Below are positions 1 through 7,448 of a stretch of DNA of 64,000 nt, in pieces. Each line of letters begins with the position of its first letter. Positions within the stretch are counted from its first letter, which is position 1. The stretch comes from Croceicoccus sp. Ery15 (GTDB lineage Bacteria; Pseudomonadota; Alphaproteobacteria; Sphingomonadales; Sphingomonadaceae). Position numbers and translations under genes: made by a program. The notes under the pieces are model-generated. The model saw only the letters and a list, made by a program, of their open reading frames with translations, was not told the origin of the DNA and made no database searches. The DNA lies in assembly GCF_020985305.1 (NCBI RefSeq), contig NZ_CP087588.1:1488001-1552000 (forward strand), written 5' to 3'.

Positions 1-711
1 GCCGGTTCTCAGATCGGAGGCAGCAACATCGTAAAACCAAGAGACGACAACGTCGCGCATATCACGGACCAACGAAACCGCACCGCCGAGATTTGGCTGA
101 TTCTGGTCGAAGACGAGATCGGCGCAATGCGAAATGCGAACCCGGTCAGAACCGGAAACGTCCAACACATGTTCGAGCATCCCGCACAGCCACACTGAGC
201 CCGATTTGGGCAGGCTGTTGACTAGAAAGACCAATCTCGAAGGTAACGGCAAATGGTGCGGTTCGATCAGCGTATGATGCGGCTCGGTCTGGCCGACTGG
301 GTCGAGCATCGCGGGAACCCTGCTGCCCGCAAAACCAGGCGCAAGCGCTACCAGCAGCCGCAGCTTGGCCGACATCTCGCGCGCGATTTCGTTGAGGTTG
401 TAAACGTGGGCATAGCCCGCCAGAGCCAGCTGATCGATCCGCTTCGAAACCAACGGACCGCCAACTAGGAACACGGAATCGGAAGGCAGAGTCCGACCTA
501 GGTCTTCCAAGGAAACACGCTTGGTGCTGGTGGGAAGTGCGTGCGCCCACGTATCATCCGAACCGTCCAGAATGGCATAGTCGAAAAGCTGCGCCAGAAT
601 ATCGCCGCCGCGCGCGGCGATTCCCGTCAACGCTTCCAGCGATTGTAGGTCGGCATATACGACGATGGTCGGCTCACGATTACCCGCCGGCGGCCAATTT
701 CGAGTTTCCAT
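1..711 (-). CDS. sulfotransferase-family protein with N-terminal Rossmann-like domain (partial, C-terminus off window)
   Basis: The reading frame is open from an ATG at 711 to the window edge (237 codons seen). Residues about 168-175 read LPKSGSVW, matching the 5'-phosphosulfate-binding loop of PAPS-dependent sulfotransferases. Residues about 216-225 (RDMRDVVVSW) match the 3'-phosphate motif. The first ~115 residues look like a separate Rossmann-like module (IVVYAD near 16-21, then VFLVGGPLVSKR near 80-91), in the style of small-molecule-modifying enzymes with a sugar- or nucleotide-binding front domain. An AGGAG sits about 11 nt before the ATG. It starts 32 bp after the antitoxin gene and may share its operon. 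The acceptor cannot be told. The family call is fairly sure; the front domain is inference. Confidence 0.75.
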   Translation of the reverse strand, partial: METRNWPPAGNREPTIVVYADLQSLEALTGIAARGGDILAQLFDYAILDGSDDTWAHALPTSTKRVSLEDLGRTLPSDSVFLVGGPLVSKRIDQLALAGYAHVYNLNEIAREMSAKLRLLVALAPGFAGSRVPAMLDPVGQTEPHHTLIEPHHLPLPSRLVFLVNSLPKSGSVWLCGMLEHVLDVSGSDRVRISHCADLVFDQNQPNLGGAVSLVRDMRDVVVSWFYDVAASDLRTG

Positions 712-743
712 GCGCTCCGCTTCTCCTGCGTTGCTGGCCCAGT

Positions 744-1073
744 TCAAGCCACCGCATCCAGCCCACTGCGCTGGATAATCGACAGCAGCCGCAGAGCCGG
801 ACCTCCCGGCTTTTTCGCTCCTCGTTCCCAGTCGGAGACAAGGTTCTTCGACACGTTGAGATAGCGCGCGAACACCGGCTGCGAGACATGCTCTGCCTCT
901 CGGATGGCCTTGATTTCGTCCGGTGACAGAACCGGCGCAGGCGCAACGCAGGCGTCATCGAACTCGCGCATGGTGCGCTTGTCGATGCTGCCAGCGTCGT
1001 GGAGGCCTTCCATCATTTCGTGGACGGCGGCCATCGCCTCGCTCTTGTAGGTCTTTGCCTTAGCTTTGCTCAT
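744..1073 (-). CDS. HigA-like antitoxin / HTH (XRE-type) regulator
   Basis: This is a 109-residue protein. Residues about 48-100 form a helix-turn-helix of the Xre/HigA kind (LSPDEIKAIRE, then SQPVFARYLNVSKNLVSDWE, then a KPGGPALRLL tail). The N-terminal ~45 residues are polar and helical and probably hold the toxin-neutralising part. It follows the toxin gene with a 14-bp overlap, giving the toxin-first order of higBA modules. By family knowledge the antitoxin would bind the toxin and repress the shared promoter. Here the nearest promoter may lie before the two integrase genes, so repression could also affect recombinase expression (inference). Confidence 0.8.
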   Translation of the reverse strand: MSKAKAKTYKSEAMAAVHEMMEGLHDAGSIDKRTMREFDDACVAPAPVLSPDEIKAIREAEHVSQPVFARYLNVSKNLVSDWERGAKKPGGPALRLLSIIQRSGLDAVA

Positions 1074-1458
1074 CGTCTTTCACCTCGACCAATCGGCCTG
1101 CTTCAACTTCCGTTTCGATCTGGTCATCGCCTAGCTCCAGCATGATGCCGGCAGCCTTGCGATAGGCCTTAAGTTCCGCCGCACTCAGGTTCGCCTTGTC
1201 GCTCTTGGCGAAGGCAAACACGAATATGGCCCGCTCGCCCGAGCGGAAGATCAGAATCGAGCGATACCCGCCCGATTTCCCTCCGCCCTGGCGCGCGATG
1301 CGCTGCTTGATGAGGCCGCTGCCAAGGTCAGCATCGATCAGGCCGGATTTAGCCCGATGCACGGCACCAGCAAGCATGGCATCGCTGATTTTTTCCTTTG
1401 CCGCGAACTTGGCGAACCAGCGGTTGGCGTAGATGCGGATGCGCGGGTTGTCAGTCAT
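1060..1458 (-). CDS. RelE/HigB-like toxin
   Basis: This is a 132-residue basic protein with the GGGKSGGYR core (residues about 58-66), the typical signature of the small RelE-like toxins (PF06296-type) paired with HTH antitoxins. It is followed by FVFAFAKSDKANLS (79-92), another conserved stretch. By family such toxins cleave mRNA, usually on the ribosome. I chose the ATG at 1458 rather than one 7 codons upstream because the protein then begins at MTDNPRIRIY and the start overlaps the integrase stop in the compact manner seen elsewhere in this operon. Its 3' end overlaps the antitoxin gene by 14 bp, so translation is probably coupled. Confidence 0.8.
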   Translation of the reverse strand: MTDNPRIRIYANRWFAKFAAKEKISDAMLAGAVHRAKSGLIDADLGSGLIKQRIARQGGGKSGGYRSILIFRSGERAIFVFAFAKSDKANLSAAELKAYRKAAGIMLELGDDQIETEVEAGRLVEVKDDEQS

Positions 1459-2692
1459 GCAGCAACGGCCGACTATCATACTTAGTGTTACGGTTCAATG
1501 AATATGAGCCGCTCATGTTTTGCTCGATCTGGTCGCCGATGCGCTGCGCTGCCTCGATGACGTGCCCATCGTCAAGATGGGCATAGCGGGTGGTCGTCCG
1601 CACGTCTGCATGGCCAAGCAGCTTGCCGATCATCGGCAGCGTTTCCGAATGGGCGGCGGCGTGGCTGGCAAAGCTGTGCCGCAGATCGTGGATACGAACG
1701 CCGGGAAGGCCTGCCTCGTCGCGCAGCTTGCTCCACAAGTTGCCGATGTCCGTGATCGGGCGCTGGGTGGCCGGGTTCCAGAACACATACCGCTGCTTCT
1801 CCCGGCGCGGCAGCGCGTGGAGGATGGTTGCAGCCGCTTCGGCCAGCCAGACCGTGCGCGGGCCGGTCTTGCTGTCGGTCAATAGCAAGCGCCTTCCCCG
1901 CACTTCGCTCCATTGGAGGCATGTAATCTCCGACTTGCGGCAGCCGGTCAGGATCAGCAGGCTGATCGCGGCGCAATGCAGCGGGAAAGCCTTGCGGTGC
2001 CGGTCGAGCACTTCGCCAATTCGCTTGAACTCCTGATCGGACAGGAAGCGCTCGCACTTCCGCCCCTTGTTCTTGCGGATGTAGAGGCAGGGGTTCGATC
2101 CTTCGGGCCGCACGCCCCATTGCTCGGCCTTGTTGAACATGGCGCGCAGGATTTCACCGCAACGGTTGGCAGCACCGGGTCCACCGGTGTTGGTGATCCG
2201 GTTGAACCATTCCTGGACATGGCGCTCCTCGATCTCGTCGAGGAACAGGCCTTCGAACGCGCGGTCTAGATATTTCCGCTTGTAGTAGCGGTGGGTGTAG
2301 AGCGTGGACGGTTTCCATTTGGGCGAAACCCGCTCCCAGTAGGTTTTCAAGAAATCCCGGTAGGAGGGAACCTTGCGCAGCCGCTTGCGCTCCTCTGCCG
2401 GATTGTCGCCAGTCTGGGCACGGATCAGCACGCGGCGCGCAACATCCATCGCCTGCGCACGGCTCAGCACCTTGGCATTGCCGATCGTCACCGTGCGGGT
2501 GCGTCCTTCCATTCGTGCCTGGACGATATATACCTTGCGACCGCTGGCGTAATGCCGCGTCCCGAAGCCGGGCAGTTCGCGCGTCCAGCAGGTCTTGCGC
2601 AACTTGCCCAGGCCACCGCACTTGCCAATGACATGGAGCCGGAGGCTGCCCAGCTCTTCGGCGACGATCCCTCGCAGGGTCAGCGCGTTCAT
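1451..2692 (-). CDS. tyrosine recombinase/integrase, downstream member of a pair
   Basis: This 413-residue phage-type site-specific recombinase has its full catalytic set: Arg252 (LTGCRKSE), Lys275 (DSKTG), His335 and Arg338 (IHDLRHSFAS), His361 (LLGHAD) and Tyr370 (TTRYAHL). An Arm-type DNA-binding domain (about 25-100) and a SAM-like core-binding domain (about 108-215) come first. Its start overlaps the stop of the upstream integrase by 4 bp (ATGA), and its stop overlaps the toxin start by 8 bp. The tail after residue 385 is polar and probably regulatory. Likely catalyses insertion or excision of the element it lies on. Confidence 0.9.
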   Translation of the reverse strand: MNALTLRGIVAEELGSLRLHVIGKCGGLGKLRKTCWTRELPGFGTRHYASGRKVYIVQARMEGRTRTVTIGNAKVLSRAQAMDVARRVLIRAQTGDNPAEERKRLRKVPSYRDFLKTYWERVSPKWKPSTLYTHRYYKRKYLDRAFEGLFLDEIEERHVQEWFNRITNTGGPGAANRCGEILRAMFNKAEQWGVRPEGSNPCLYIRKNKGRKCERFLSDQEFKRIGEVLDRHRKAFPLHCAAISLLILTGCRKSEITCLQWSEVRGRRLLLTDSKTGPRTVWLAEAAATILHALPRREKQRYVFWNPATQRPITDIGNLWSKLRDEAGLPGVRIHDLRHSFASHAAAHSETLPMIGKLLGHADVRTTTRYAHLDDGHVIEAAQRIGDQIEQNMSGSYSLNRNTKYDSRPLLHD

Positions 2693-3945
2693 GGCGCAAC
2701 TCCGATCAGGCGTGCGATAGAGCCGGATACGCGCTCCGCTGCATCTGCGACGATCTCGTCGGAGAGGTGCGCGTATCTGGTCGTCGTTTCTGCCAGCGCA
2801 TGGCCCAGCAGCTTGCCGATGACCATGAGCGAGATGTTGTCCCGGATCGCGACCGAGGCAAAGCTGTGGCGCAGGTCATGTAGGCGCACATCCGGCAATG
2901 CTGCGCAATTGCGGATTTTCGACCAATGGATGCCGAGCGTGATCGGCTTGTCGGGATTGCGGAACGAGGGAAACAGCAGGCCGGTTGCTTTCCGGTCTGG
3001 GAGCGATTCAATCACATCGATAGCCTGTCGATTGAGATAGACGATCTTCGCGCCGGTCTTGCTGTCAGGAAGCATCAGCCGCGGTTCCTGCACCCATTCC
3101 CAGCGCAGTTGCTCGATCTCTCCGCAACGTGCGCCGGTGAAGATCAGCAGGCGGATCGCCGTGACATAGAGCGGCTGCTCCGCCTCGTAGTCGCGCAATG
3201 CCGTGGCTAGCCGCGCGTATTCATGTGGCGACAGAAACCGCTCCATCGGTTTGCGCTTGTAGCGCGGCGTGCCCTTGCAGGGGTTGGAACCACGGGGCCG
3301 CAAGCCTAGGCGCTCCGCGTATCCCATCATCACCGAGAACACCGGCAAGGTGCGGTTGAACACGCCGGGGCGTTCGGCAAAGCTGTCGCGCCAAAAGAGA
3401 ATGTCGCCCTTCGCCAGATCGTCGATCCGCCGGTCGCCGAATGCGCCGAGAATTTCCTTGAAGATGGCGCTCTCATTGCGCTTTCGGGTCGATGGCTTCC
3501 AGTGCCGCGCATAGTCAGCCCAGAAGCGCTCGGCGTAGTCGCGCAGCAGGGGCGCATCCCTCTTCTGCGCAGCGCGGGCCTTCTTGCGCGTTGGCAGACC
3601 GTCCAGCGCTACCTCCACAAGCTTCGCCCGCGCGAGGCGGCGAGCGGTGGCGGGCGAGATATCGCGGGAAGTACCGAGCGACACACGCCGTAGCTTGCCG
3701 CGCTGGCGGAACAGCACGAACCATGTCCGCCTGCCGCCGGGATTTACTCGCAGGCCAAAGCCCGGCAGGTCGATATCCCAATACTCGCGAATGCGCTTGC
3801 CCGGTTTGCGCCGGGCAATGTTGCCGTTGAGCCGAACCCGGTTGGACGGCTTTGCCTTTTCACCAATCCCACGCCCGTCACCGGATCGGGGCAGCGAATG
3901 ATTCGGGGCTTCTTTCGCTGGTAGCAGATAGCCATTTGCTTGCAT
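2689..3945 (-). CDS. tyrosine recombinase/integrase, first member of a pair
   Basis: This 418-residue recombinase is clearly related to the next gene. Catalytic residues are Arg273 (FTGARCGE), Lys297 (DSKTG), His356 and Arg359 (LHDLRHSFAS), His382 (LLGHAL) and Tyr391 (TTRYAHL). An Arm-type domain lies at about 45-120. A strong GAGGAG precedes the ATG at 3945, so this is the first gene of the operon and its promoter should lie in 3946-4200. Two intact tandem integrases resemble, but do not equal, the three-recombinase RIT elements: no third recombinase is present. Adjacent integrases probably work as a pair or act on different att sites (inference). Confidence 0.9.
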   Translation of the reverse strand: MQANGYLLPAKEAPNHSLPRSGDGRGIGEKAKPSNRVRLNGNIARRKPGKRIREYWDIDLPGFGLRVNPGGRRTWFVLFRQRGKLRRVSLGTSRDISPATARRLARAKLVEVALDGLPTRKKARAAQKRDAPLLRDYAERFWADYARHWKPSTRKRNESAIFKEILGAFGDRRIDDLAKGDILFWRDSFAERPGVFNRTLPVFSVMMGYAERLGLRPRGSNPCKGTPRYKRKPMERFLSPHEYARLATALRDYEAEQPLYVTAIRLLIFTGARCGEIEQLRWEWVQEPRLMLPDSKTGAKIVYLNRQAIDVIESLPDRKATGLLFPSFRNPDKPITLGIHWSKIRNCAALPDVRLHDLRHSFASVAIRDNISLMVIGKLLGHALAETTTRYAHLSDEIVADAAERVSGSIARLIGVAP

Positions 3946-4203
3946 TGATTTGCTCCTCTCTGTAGAGGAACAACTTCGCGTAACCTATTACTTAACAATC
4001 TCTTTCTGCCGCATGGCGGCGTACGGTGTGCACCTCTGTCCCCAGCTTAGAGGGTAGGTCCCAGTGTCATAACCAGCACGGGATCGGCGGTTTTGAAGTC
4101 CCAAGTCCAAGGGATGAAGTTGATGCCGTTCGATTGCCGATCGTGTTAAAGATCGATCGAGTCCACCGCAGGAAGAATGGTGCGCGGGCATCTCTCCGGG
4201 AGT
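3946..4203. promoter_or_regulatory. intergenic region between the integrase operon and a small plus-strand gene
   Basis: About 260 bp lie between the divergent genes. No protein-coding signal is seen here. It must hold the promoter of the integrase/toxin-antitoxin operon (reading left). The att core of the element may also lie here, since integrase genes often sit next to it, but no matching repeat was found inside the window. Confidence 0.4.
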
Positions 4204-4404
4204 ATGGCTATGGCGGACGTAACACCGAGCGCGACACCCAAAGGCAATGGTTTCCAGGCAACCGTGACCTATTCGAGCGGCGTGTCGATCAGTTCGGCAG
4301 AAGCCTTTCCGACGAAGGCAGAAGCCATTTCAGCAGCGGCAATGAAGGTACTCGACATGCCCCATCAGCTCGAGATATTCGATGCGTCGGACGCCGAGGA
4401 CTGA
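4204..4404 (+). CDS. small hypothetical protein
   Basis: An open frame of about 66 codons starts at ATG 4204 behind a GGGAG stretch; an ATG at 4177 in the same frame would add 9 residues. The middle part (QATVTYSSGVSISSAEAF) looks like beta strands, followed by a helix (PTKAEAISAAAMKVLDM) and an acidic end. I do not recognise the family. It is followed by a hairpin at 4467-4496 that would serve as terminator. Confidence 0.5.
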   Translation: MAMADVTPSATPKGNGFQATVTYSSGVSISSAEAFPTKAEAISAAAMKVLDMPHQLEIFDASDAED

Positions 4405-4466
4405 TGCTGCAGGGAATGCTCGCGCGATACCTACGGAAGCGACAATACGGGACCCGAGCAAAAGGA

Positions 4467-4496
4467 AAGGAGGAAGCCCTGACGGACTTCCTCCTT
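4467..4496. terminator. bidirectional hairpin terminator
   Basis: A perfect 10-bp inverted repeat (AAGGAGGAAG and CTTCCTCCTT, arms 4467-4476 and 4487-4496) with a 10-nt loop lies between two convergent small genes. It is followed by GTTT on the plus strand and by a T-rich stretch on the minus strand. Confidence 0.65.
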
Positions 4497-4506
4497 GTTT
4501 GTGGCA

Positions 4507-4743
4507 TCAGAATTCATCGCTCAGCTTTCCGGGCACTGTGTCGATGACCCGGTCCAGCATGGCCTTGGGCAGTGCGCCGTAATCGCCCTCATCGACCGCG
4601 ATGTAACCTGCCTCACCATCGGTCAGGACATATTGGGTGAAGTAGCTGTGAAGGGACCGGGCATGAGCCTTGTCGAGTGCGGCAACGAAAGCTGCCTGAT
4701 CTGCCTGGAATGAACCCTGCGCGATATTCAGTGAAGCGTACAT
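4507..4743 (-). CDS. small hypothetical protein, accessory-region type
   Basis: This is a 78-residue acidic protein with no membrane segment or signal. The ATG is preceded by an excellent ribosome-binding site (AGGAGGAAAG), which argues that it is translated. Predicted mostly helical (QADQAAFVAALDKAHARSLHSYF), then acidic strands (DGEAGYIAVDEGDYGALP). I do not recognise a domain. It faces the gene at 4204-4404 and shares the terminator between them. Confidence 0.6.
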   Translation of the reverse strand: MYASLNIAQGSFQADQAAFVAALDKAHARSLHSYFTQYVLTDGEAGYIAVDEGDYGALPKAMLDRVIDTVPGKLSDEF

Positions 4744-4855
4744 GATCTTTCCTCCTGATGTTCGATGCGTCGCATCAGGAGCTGCGAGGATGTGGGTGAC
4801 GGGCCGGGTCAGGGACCGCGCATAGCGCGGCCGCGAAGCGGCGATGGGGGAAACG

Positions 4856-4883
4856 ATTTTTGCCGGGCTTGCCCGGCAAAAAT
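4856..4883. repeat. near-perfect palindrome (GCCGGGC core)
   Basis: Two 13-base arms (ATTTTTGCCGGGC and its complement) are separated only by TT. The GC-rich core is flanked by A- and T-runs on either side, so it can work as a terminator in both directions. A second GCCGGGC/GCCCGGC hairpin occurs at 5921-5937 in the same island. Just to the right, TGGGGCC and GGCCCCA (about 4886-4915) can form another stem. Confidence 0.7.
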
Positions 4884-5069
4884 GGTGGGGCCCCGTCGTC
4901 CTTGACGCGGCCCCAAAGCCCGCATCACACTTGGACTTTCTGCGAGAGAGACCTCTCCAACGTCAGCGTGAAAAGCACTGGCATCGCGGCAAAAACCGTT
5001 TTCCTACATCGCCCCATGCTGGCACTGTCGCGCGTGGAGGGGACCAACGGCCAGCGAAAGGACTAACTC

Positions 5070-5300
5070 ATGGCCAGGTCCAAACCGAGCGCGCGGAATG
5101 CGCTCAAGAAGCTGCGCGAGCAGCGCGAAGAACTCGATGCACAGGAGGCCAGGCTCCGCGAGGAAGCGGCAGGCGAACTGGGCAAGGTTCTTCTCGAATG
5201 CGGAGCCGAGACTATCGAACCTGCGCAACTGAAGCAGCTCATCCGCGCATCGCTCACCATCGGGATCGACGATGCTCTCAAGCGGCTCTCCCCCGCCTGA
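5070..5300 (+). CDS. small helical protein, DUF6437-like
   Basis: This is a 76-residue protein. Residues 8-45 form a charged coiled-coil-like helix (NALKKLREQREELDAQEARL). The second half (TIEPAQLKQLIRASLTIGIDDALKRL) is a compact helical unit. From memory this matches a family of about 80 residues found on sphingomonad plasmids and integrative elements (DUF6437); the assignment was not searched. An AAAGGAC lies close before the ATG. The long upstream region 4744-5069 has no gene and holds two GC-rich inverted repeats. Function unknown; the shape suggests a DNA- or protein-binding accessory factor. Confidence 0.65.
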   Translation: MARSKPSARNALKKLREQREELDAQEARLREEAAGELGKVLLECGAETIEPAQLKQLIRASLTIGIDDALKRLSPA

Positions 5301-5365
5301 CACTTCAACCGCGGCGGGGCGCGGGCTCGATGCCCCGCCCCGCCGTCCAAGCAGCGAGCACAAAA

Positions 5366-5397
5366 AAGGCCCCGATGGCGCGAACCATCGGAGCCTT
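5366..5397. terminator. bidirectional terminator between convergent genes
   Basis: A 13-bp stem with one mismatch (AAGGCCCCGATGG and CCATCGGAGCCTT) and a loop of about 6 nt. T-runs follow on both strands. It separates the plus-strand small gene ending at 5300 from ssb ending at 5416. Confidence 0.75.
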
Positions 5398-5415
5398 GTT
5401 GTTTGCGGGAGGCAC

Positions 5416-5805
5416 TCAGTCCTCATCGATGTCGGGCGCACCTTCATTGTTCGACGTCCGGCCCTTGGTGAGGAAGTCCACCTTGTCAGCGATGATCTCG
5501 CAGCCGTAGCGCTTGGTGCCGTCCTGGTCTTCCCATTGTGTATAGTGGATGCGCCCCTCAACCGTCACGAGCTGGCCCTTGGTGCAGTACTTGGCGACGT
5601 TCTGGCCGAGACCGTTGAAGCAGGTCACGCGGTGGAATTCGCTGTCCTTGGCGGTGTAGCCGTTTTCGTCCTTGTAGGTCTTGCCGTCCTTGCGAGCGGG
5701 ACGGTCGGTGACGACCGAGATCGAGGTGATGCTGGTCCCGCCCTGGGTCGTGCGGGTTTCGGGGTCGCGAGCGATGCGGCCAACGAGGATTACGAGATTG
5801 GTCAT
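5416..5805 (-). CDS. ssb: single-stranded DNA-binding protein, mobile-element type
   Basis: This is a 129-residue SSB. The start is MTNLVILVGRIARDPETRTTQGG, the usual OB-fold beginning of bacterial SSBs. The OB-fold spans about residues 1-110, with aromatic residues at FHRVTCF and YTQWED. An in-frame start 11 codons upstream is less likely because AGGAGAAAG lies right before the ATG at 5805. The C-terminus ends in an acidic tail (EGAPDIDED) but lacks the final DDDIPF-type tip of chromosomal SSB. That and its place among accessory genes suggest an element-borne SSB that protects single-stranded DNA during transfer or replication of the island. Confidence 0.9.
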   Translation of the reverse strand: MTNLVILVGRIARDPETRTTQGGTSITSISVVTDRPARKDGKTYKDENGYTAKDSEFHRVTCFNGLGQNVAKYCTKGQLVTVEGRIHYTQWEDQDGTKRYGCEIIADKVDFLTKGRTSNNEGAPDIDED

Positions 5806-5920
5806 GGTCTTTCTCCTGATCGAGCATTCCGGGTCCATCCCGGCTGCAAACCCGACTAGGAAGCGGCCACGGCGAAGCGCACCGAAGGGAAACCTCGATC
5901 TGGTTCGGGTGGTGCGGGCA

Positions 5921-5937
5921 GCCGGGCGCAGCCCGGC
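5921..5937. repeat. GCCGGGC hairpin
   Basis: Perfect 7-bp arms with a 3-nt loop lie in the 297-bp gap between ssb and the next gene. The arms are the same GCCGGGC/GCCCGGC as in the palindrome at 4856-4883. No other feature is seen in 5806-6102 apart from the ssb ribosome-binding site. Confidence 0.5.
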
Positions 5938-6102
5938 AACTCGGCCGGACCTGATCGGGGTTGCGCGTCTCGACGGGGATGCTTCAGGAAAGGTTTGCTT
6001 ACAGGCCGGGTTGGTCCCGAGTGCCTTGCACAGGCCAAGCCATGACTTTTCGTATTATCGGGATGCCACGTACCCCTGACCTCGCCTGCCTCGAAGGCGA
6101 CA

Positions 6103-6531
6103 TCATATCTCGACTACGGACGCTCCTCCCGAAGCGGACGAAAGACCCCCTGAAAACGCACCGCCAGCAGCAGTCTCCACAGTGCCAAGCGGCATAGGCT
6201 CTTCCAGACGATGACCCCGCAACATCCAGTCTTGGGGCGTGATTAGGCGCCCCCAATCCGCAAAGGAAGGAATCGTACCCAAGTCCTCGCGGACGTGCTG
6301 TTCGCCTACAAGGCGAACGGGCACAACACGGCTATCGGCGTTGACGATAGTAGGCCCGAACAGCGTTTCGAGCATGAAGATGCCTTCGGCATGGTGCCGA
6401 AGGGCCCGGTGCCGCGGATCAGCAAAGATCGCCTTTGACTGGTCAAACCATTGGTGGAGCGGGAGGTAATCGTCCACCCCCCCTCCCCATTTCCGAACCG
6501 ACGATAGGGCGTGATAATAGCAATGAGCCAT
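6103..6531 (-). CDS. DUF6915-like accessory protein
   Basis: This is a 142-residue protein beginning MAHCYYHALSSVRKWGGG behind AGGAG. It is rich in His and Trp in the first 100 residues (WFDQSKAIFADPRHRALRHH, then GEQHVREDLG), then has a low-complexity tail (residues 110-142). From memory this is the DUF6915 family common on sphingomonad plasmids and integrative elements; not searched. The His/Asp/Glu pattern (HHAEGIFMLE, GEQHVRED) could bind metal (inference). It lies 10 bp after the DUF6878-like gene, so the two are likely co-transcribed. Confidence 0.75.
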   Translation of the reverse strand: MAHCYYHALSSVRKWGGGVDDYLPLHQWFDQSKAIFADPRHRALRHHAEGIFMLETLFGPTIVNADSRVVPVRLVGEQHVREDLGTIPSFADWGRLITPQDWMLRGHRLEEPMPLGTVETAAGGAFSGGLSSASGGASVVEI

Positions 6532-6541
6532 CGCACTTCTC

Positions 6542-6979
6542 CTAGAGATCAGTCGAATGGTCGTCGGTCGCCGTGTAACGCAGCTGGCAGTCCAGAACGA
6601 AACTCGGCGTAGCCACGTCGACGACCAGTTCGCCGCAGGCACCATCATTGATTTCCCATCCGGGATGATGGCGTTCGAGAGCAAGGTAAGTCAGTTGCTC
6701 GAGGGCGGAATTGAGGCTCTTGTCGTCGCCTTCTCCAGCACAGTCGATCGTCACTTCGGGACACGGAACACTCGCCCCGACGGCGTCAGAGAATACGCAT
6801 TCTTCGACCGCACCGCTGTCGCCGCACCCATCGAAACGGATTTCTACGCGGGCAATTTCGGCATTGCGCAGCGGGGCAATGATAGCTGCCTTGAGCCGTT
6901 GGATTTCACTTTGTGCCTGCGCCGCGCGCTCGGCCTGGCGGACAGCAAAATCCGCCATGATCGCCTGAAAATCAGTCAT
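6542..6979 (-). CDS. DUF6878-like accessory protein
   Basis: This is a 145-residue acidic protein. The N-terminal ~40 residues form a helix (FAVRQAERAAQAQSEIQRL). The core has VEIRFDGCGDSGAVEE, then HHPGWEINDGACGELVVDV. From memory these resemble the DUF6878 family that accompanies DUF6915 genes in sphingomonad accessory DNA; not searched. A clear AGGAGA lies before the ATG. It is upstream partner of the gene at 6103-6531. Function unknown. Confidence 0.75.
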   Translation of the reverse strand: MTDFQAIMADFAVRQAERAAQAQSEIQRLKAAIIAPLRNAEIARVEIRFDGCGDSGAVEECVFSDAVGASVPCPEVTIDCAGEGDDKSLNSALEQLTYLALERHHPGWEINDGACGELVVDVATPSFVLDCQLRYTATDDHSTDL

Positions 6980-7096
6980 CAGATTTCTCCTGCAATGTGG
7001 GGGGAAGGACCGATCGTCTTGCCCACGATAACAGGCGATCTCTTTCCTCTGACGGCCTGCGCCAGCGCCGATGGCGCTGGCGCGATGCCGGACGCA

Positions 7097-7372
7097 TCAG
7101 TCGGTATCCAGAGCCGCGCGCTTGGGAGAAGTTCCAAGCGGACCGCGGCGATCTACGACGGTAATCCGACGGGATTTCGCTTCGATGACGAGGCGCTCCA
7201 GGACCCCGTTTCCGGGAAAGGCGACGACATAACGGGGGTCAAGCGAGAGCATACGCTCATTGCGCTTGAAGCCTGCGCGTGCCCCCAGGCGCATGTCGAG
7301 GGAGAAGCTGATTTGCGGGATGTTGTGAGAACGGCGGTGCAAAATTAGACCACGGTAGCGGCGGCGAAGTGC
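7097..7372 (-). pseudogene. 3' fragment of a DUF2493/SLOG-like gene, cut off by the IS21 element
   Basis: The frame is open from the IS edge to a stop at 7097. The readable part contains ARAGFKRNERMLSLDPRYVV, then AFPGNGVLERL and a short strand-helix end. This resembles the nucleotide-binding C-terminal part of DUF2493 (SLOG superfamily) proteins, in which FKRN, FPG and G[IV] are conserved. No proper start exists; a TTG at 7342 is the first start-like codon. The N-terminal half of a normal family member is missing, so the gene was probably truncated by the IS insertion or a later deletion. Confidence 0.6.
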
Positions 7373-7448
7373 TGCTGCGGGCGGCGTAAAAGTCGTCCAC
7401 TTTTTCCCTTTTCGCGATGCTGGCGAGGAGGGATGAGGGATTTACACC

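Noticed and set aside
2689..3945. RIT (recombinase-in-trio) element
   Set aside because: Only two recombinases are present and the third gene in the operon is a toxin, so the definition is not met.
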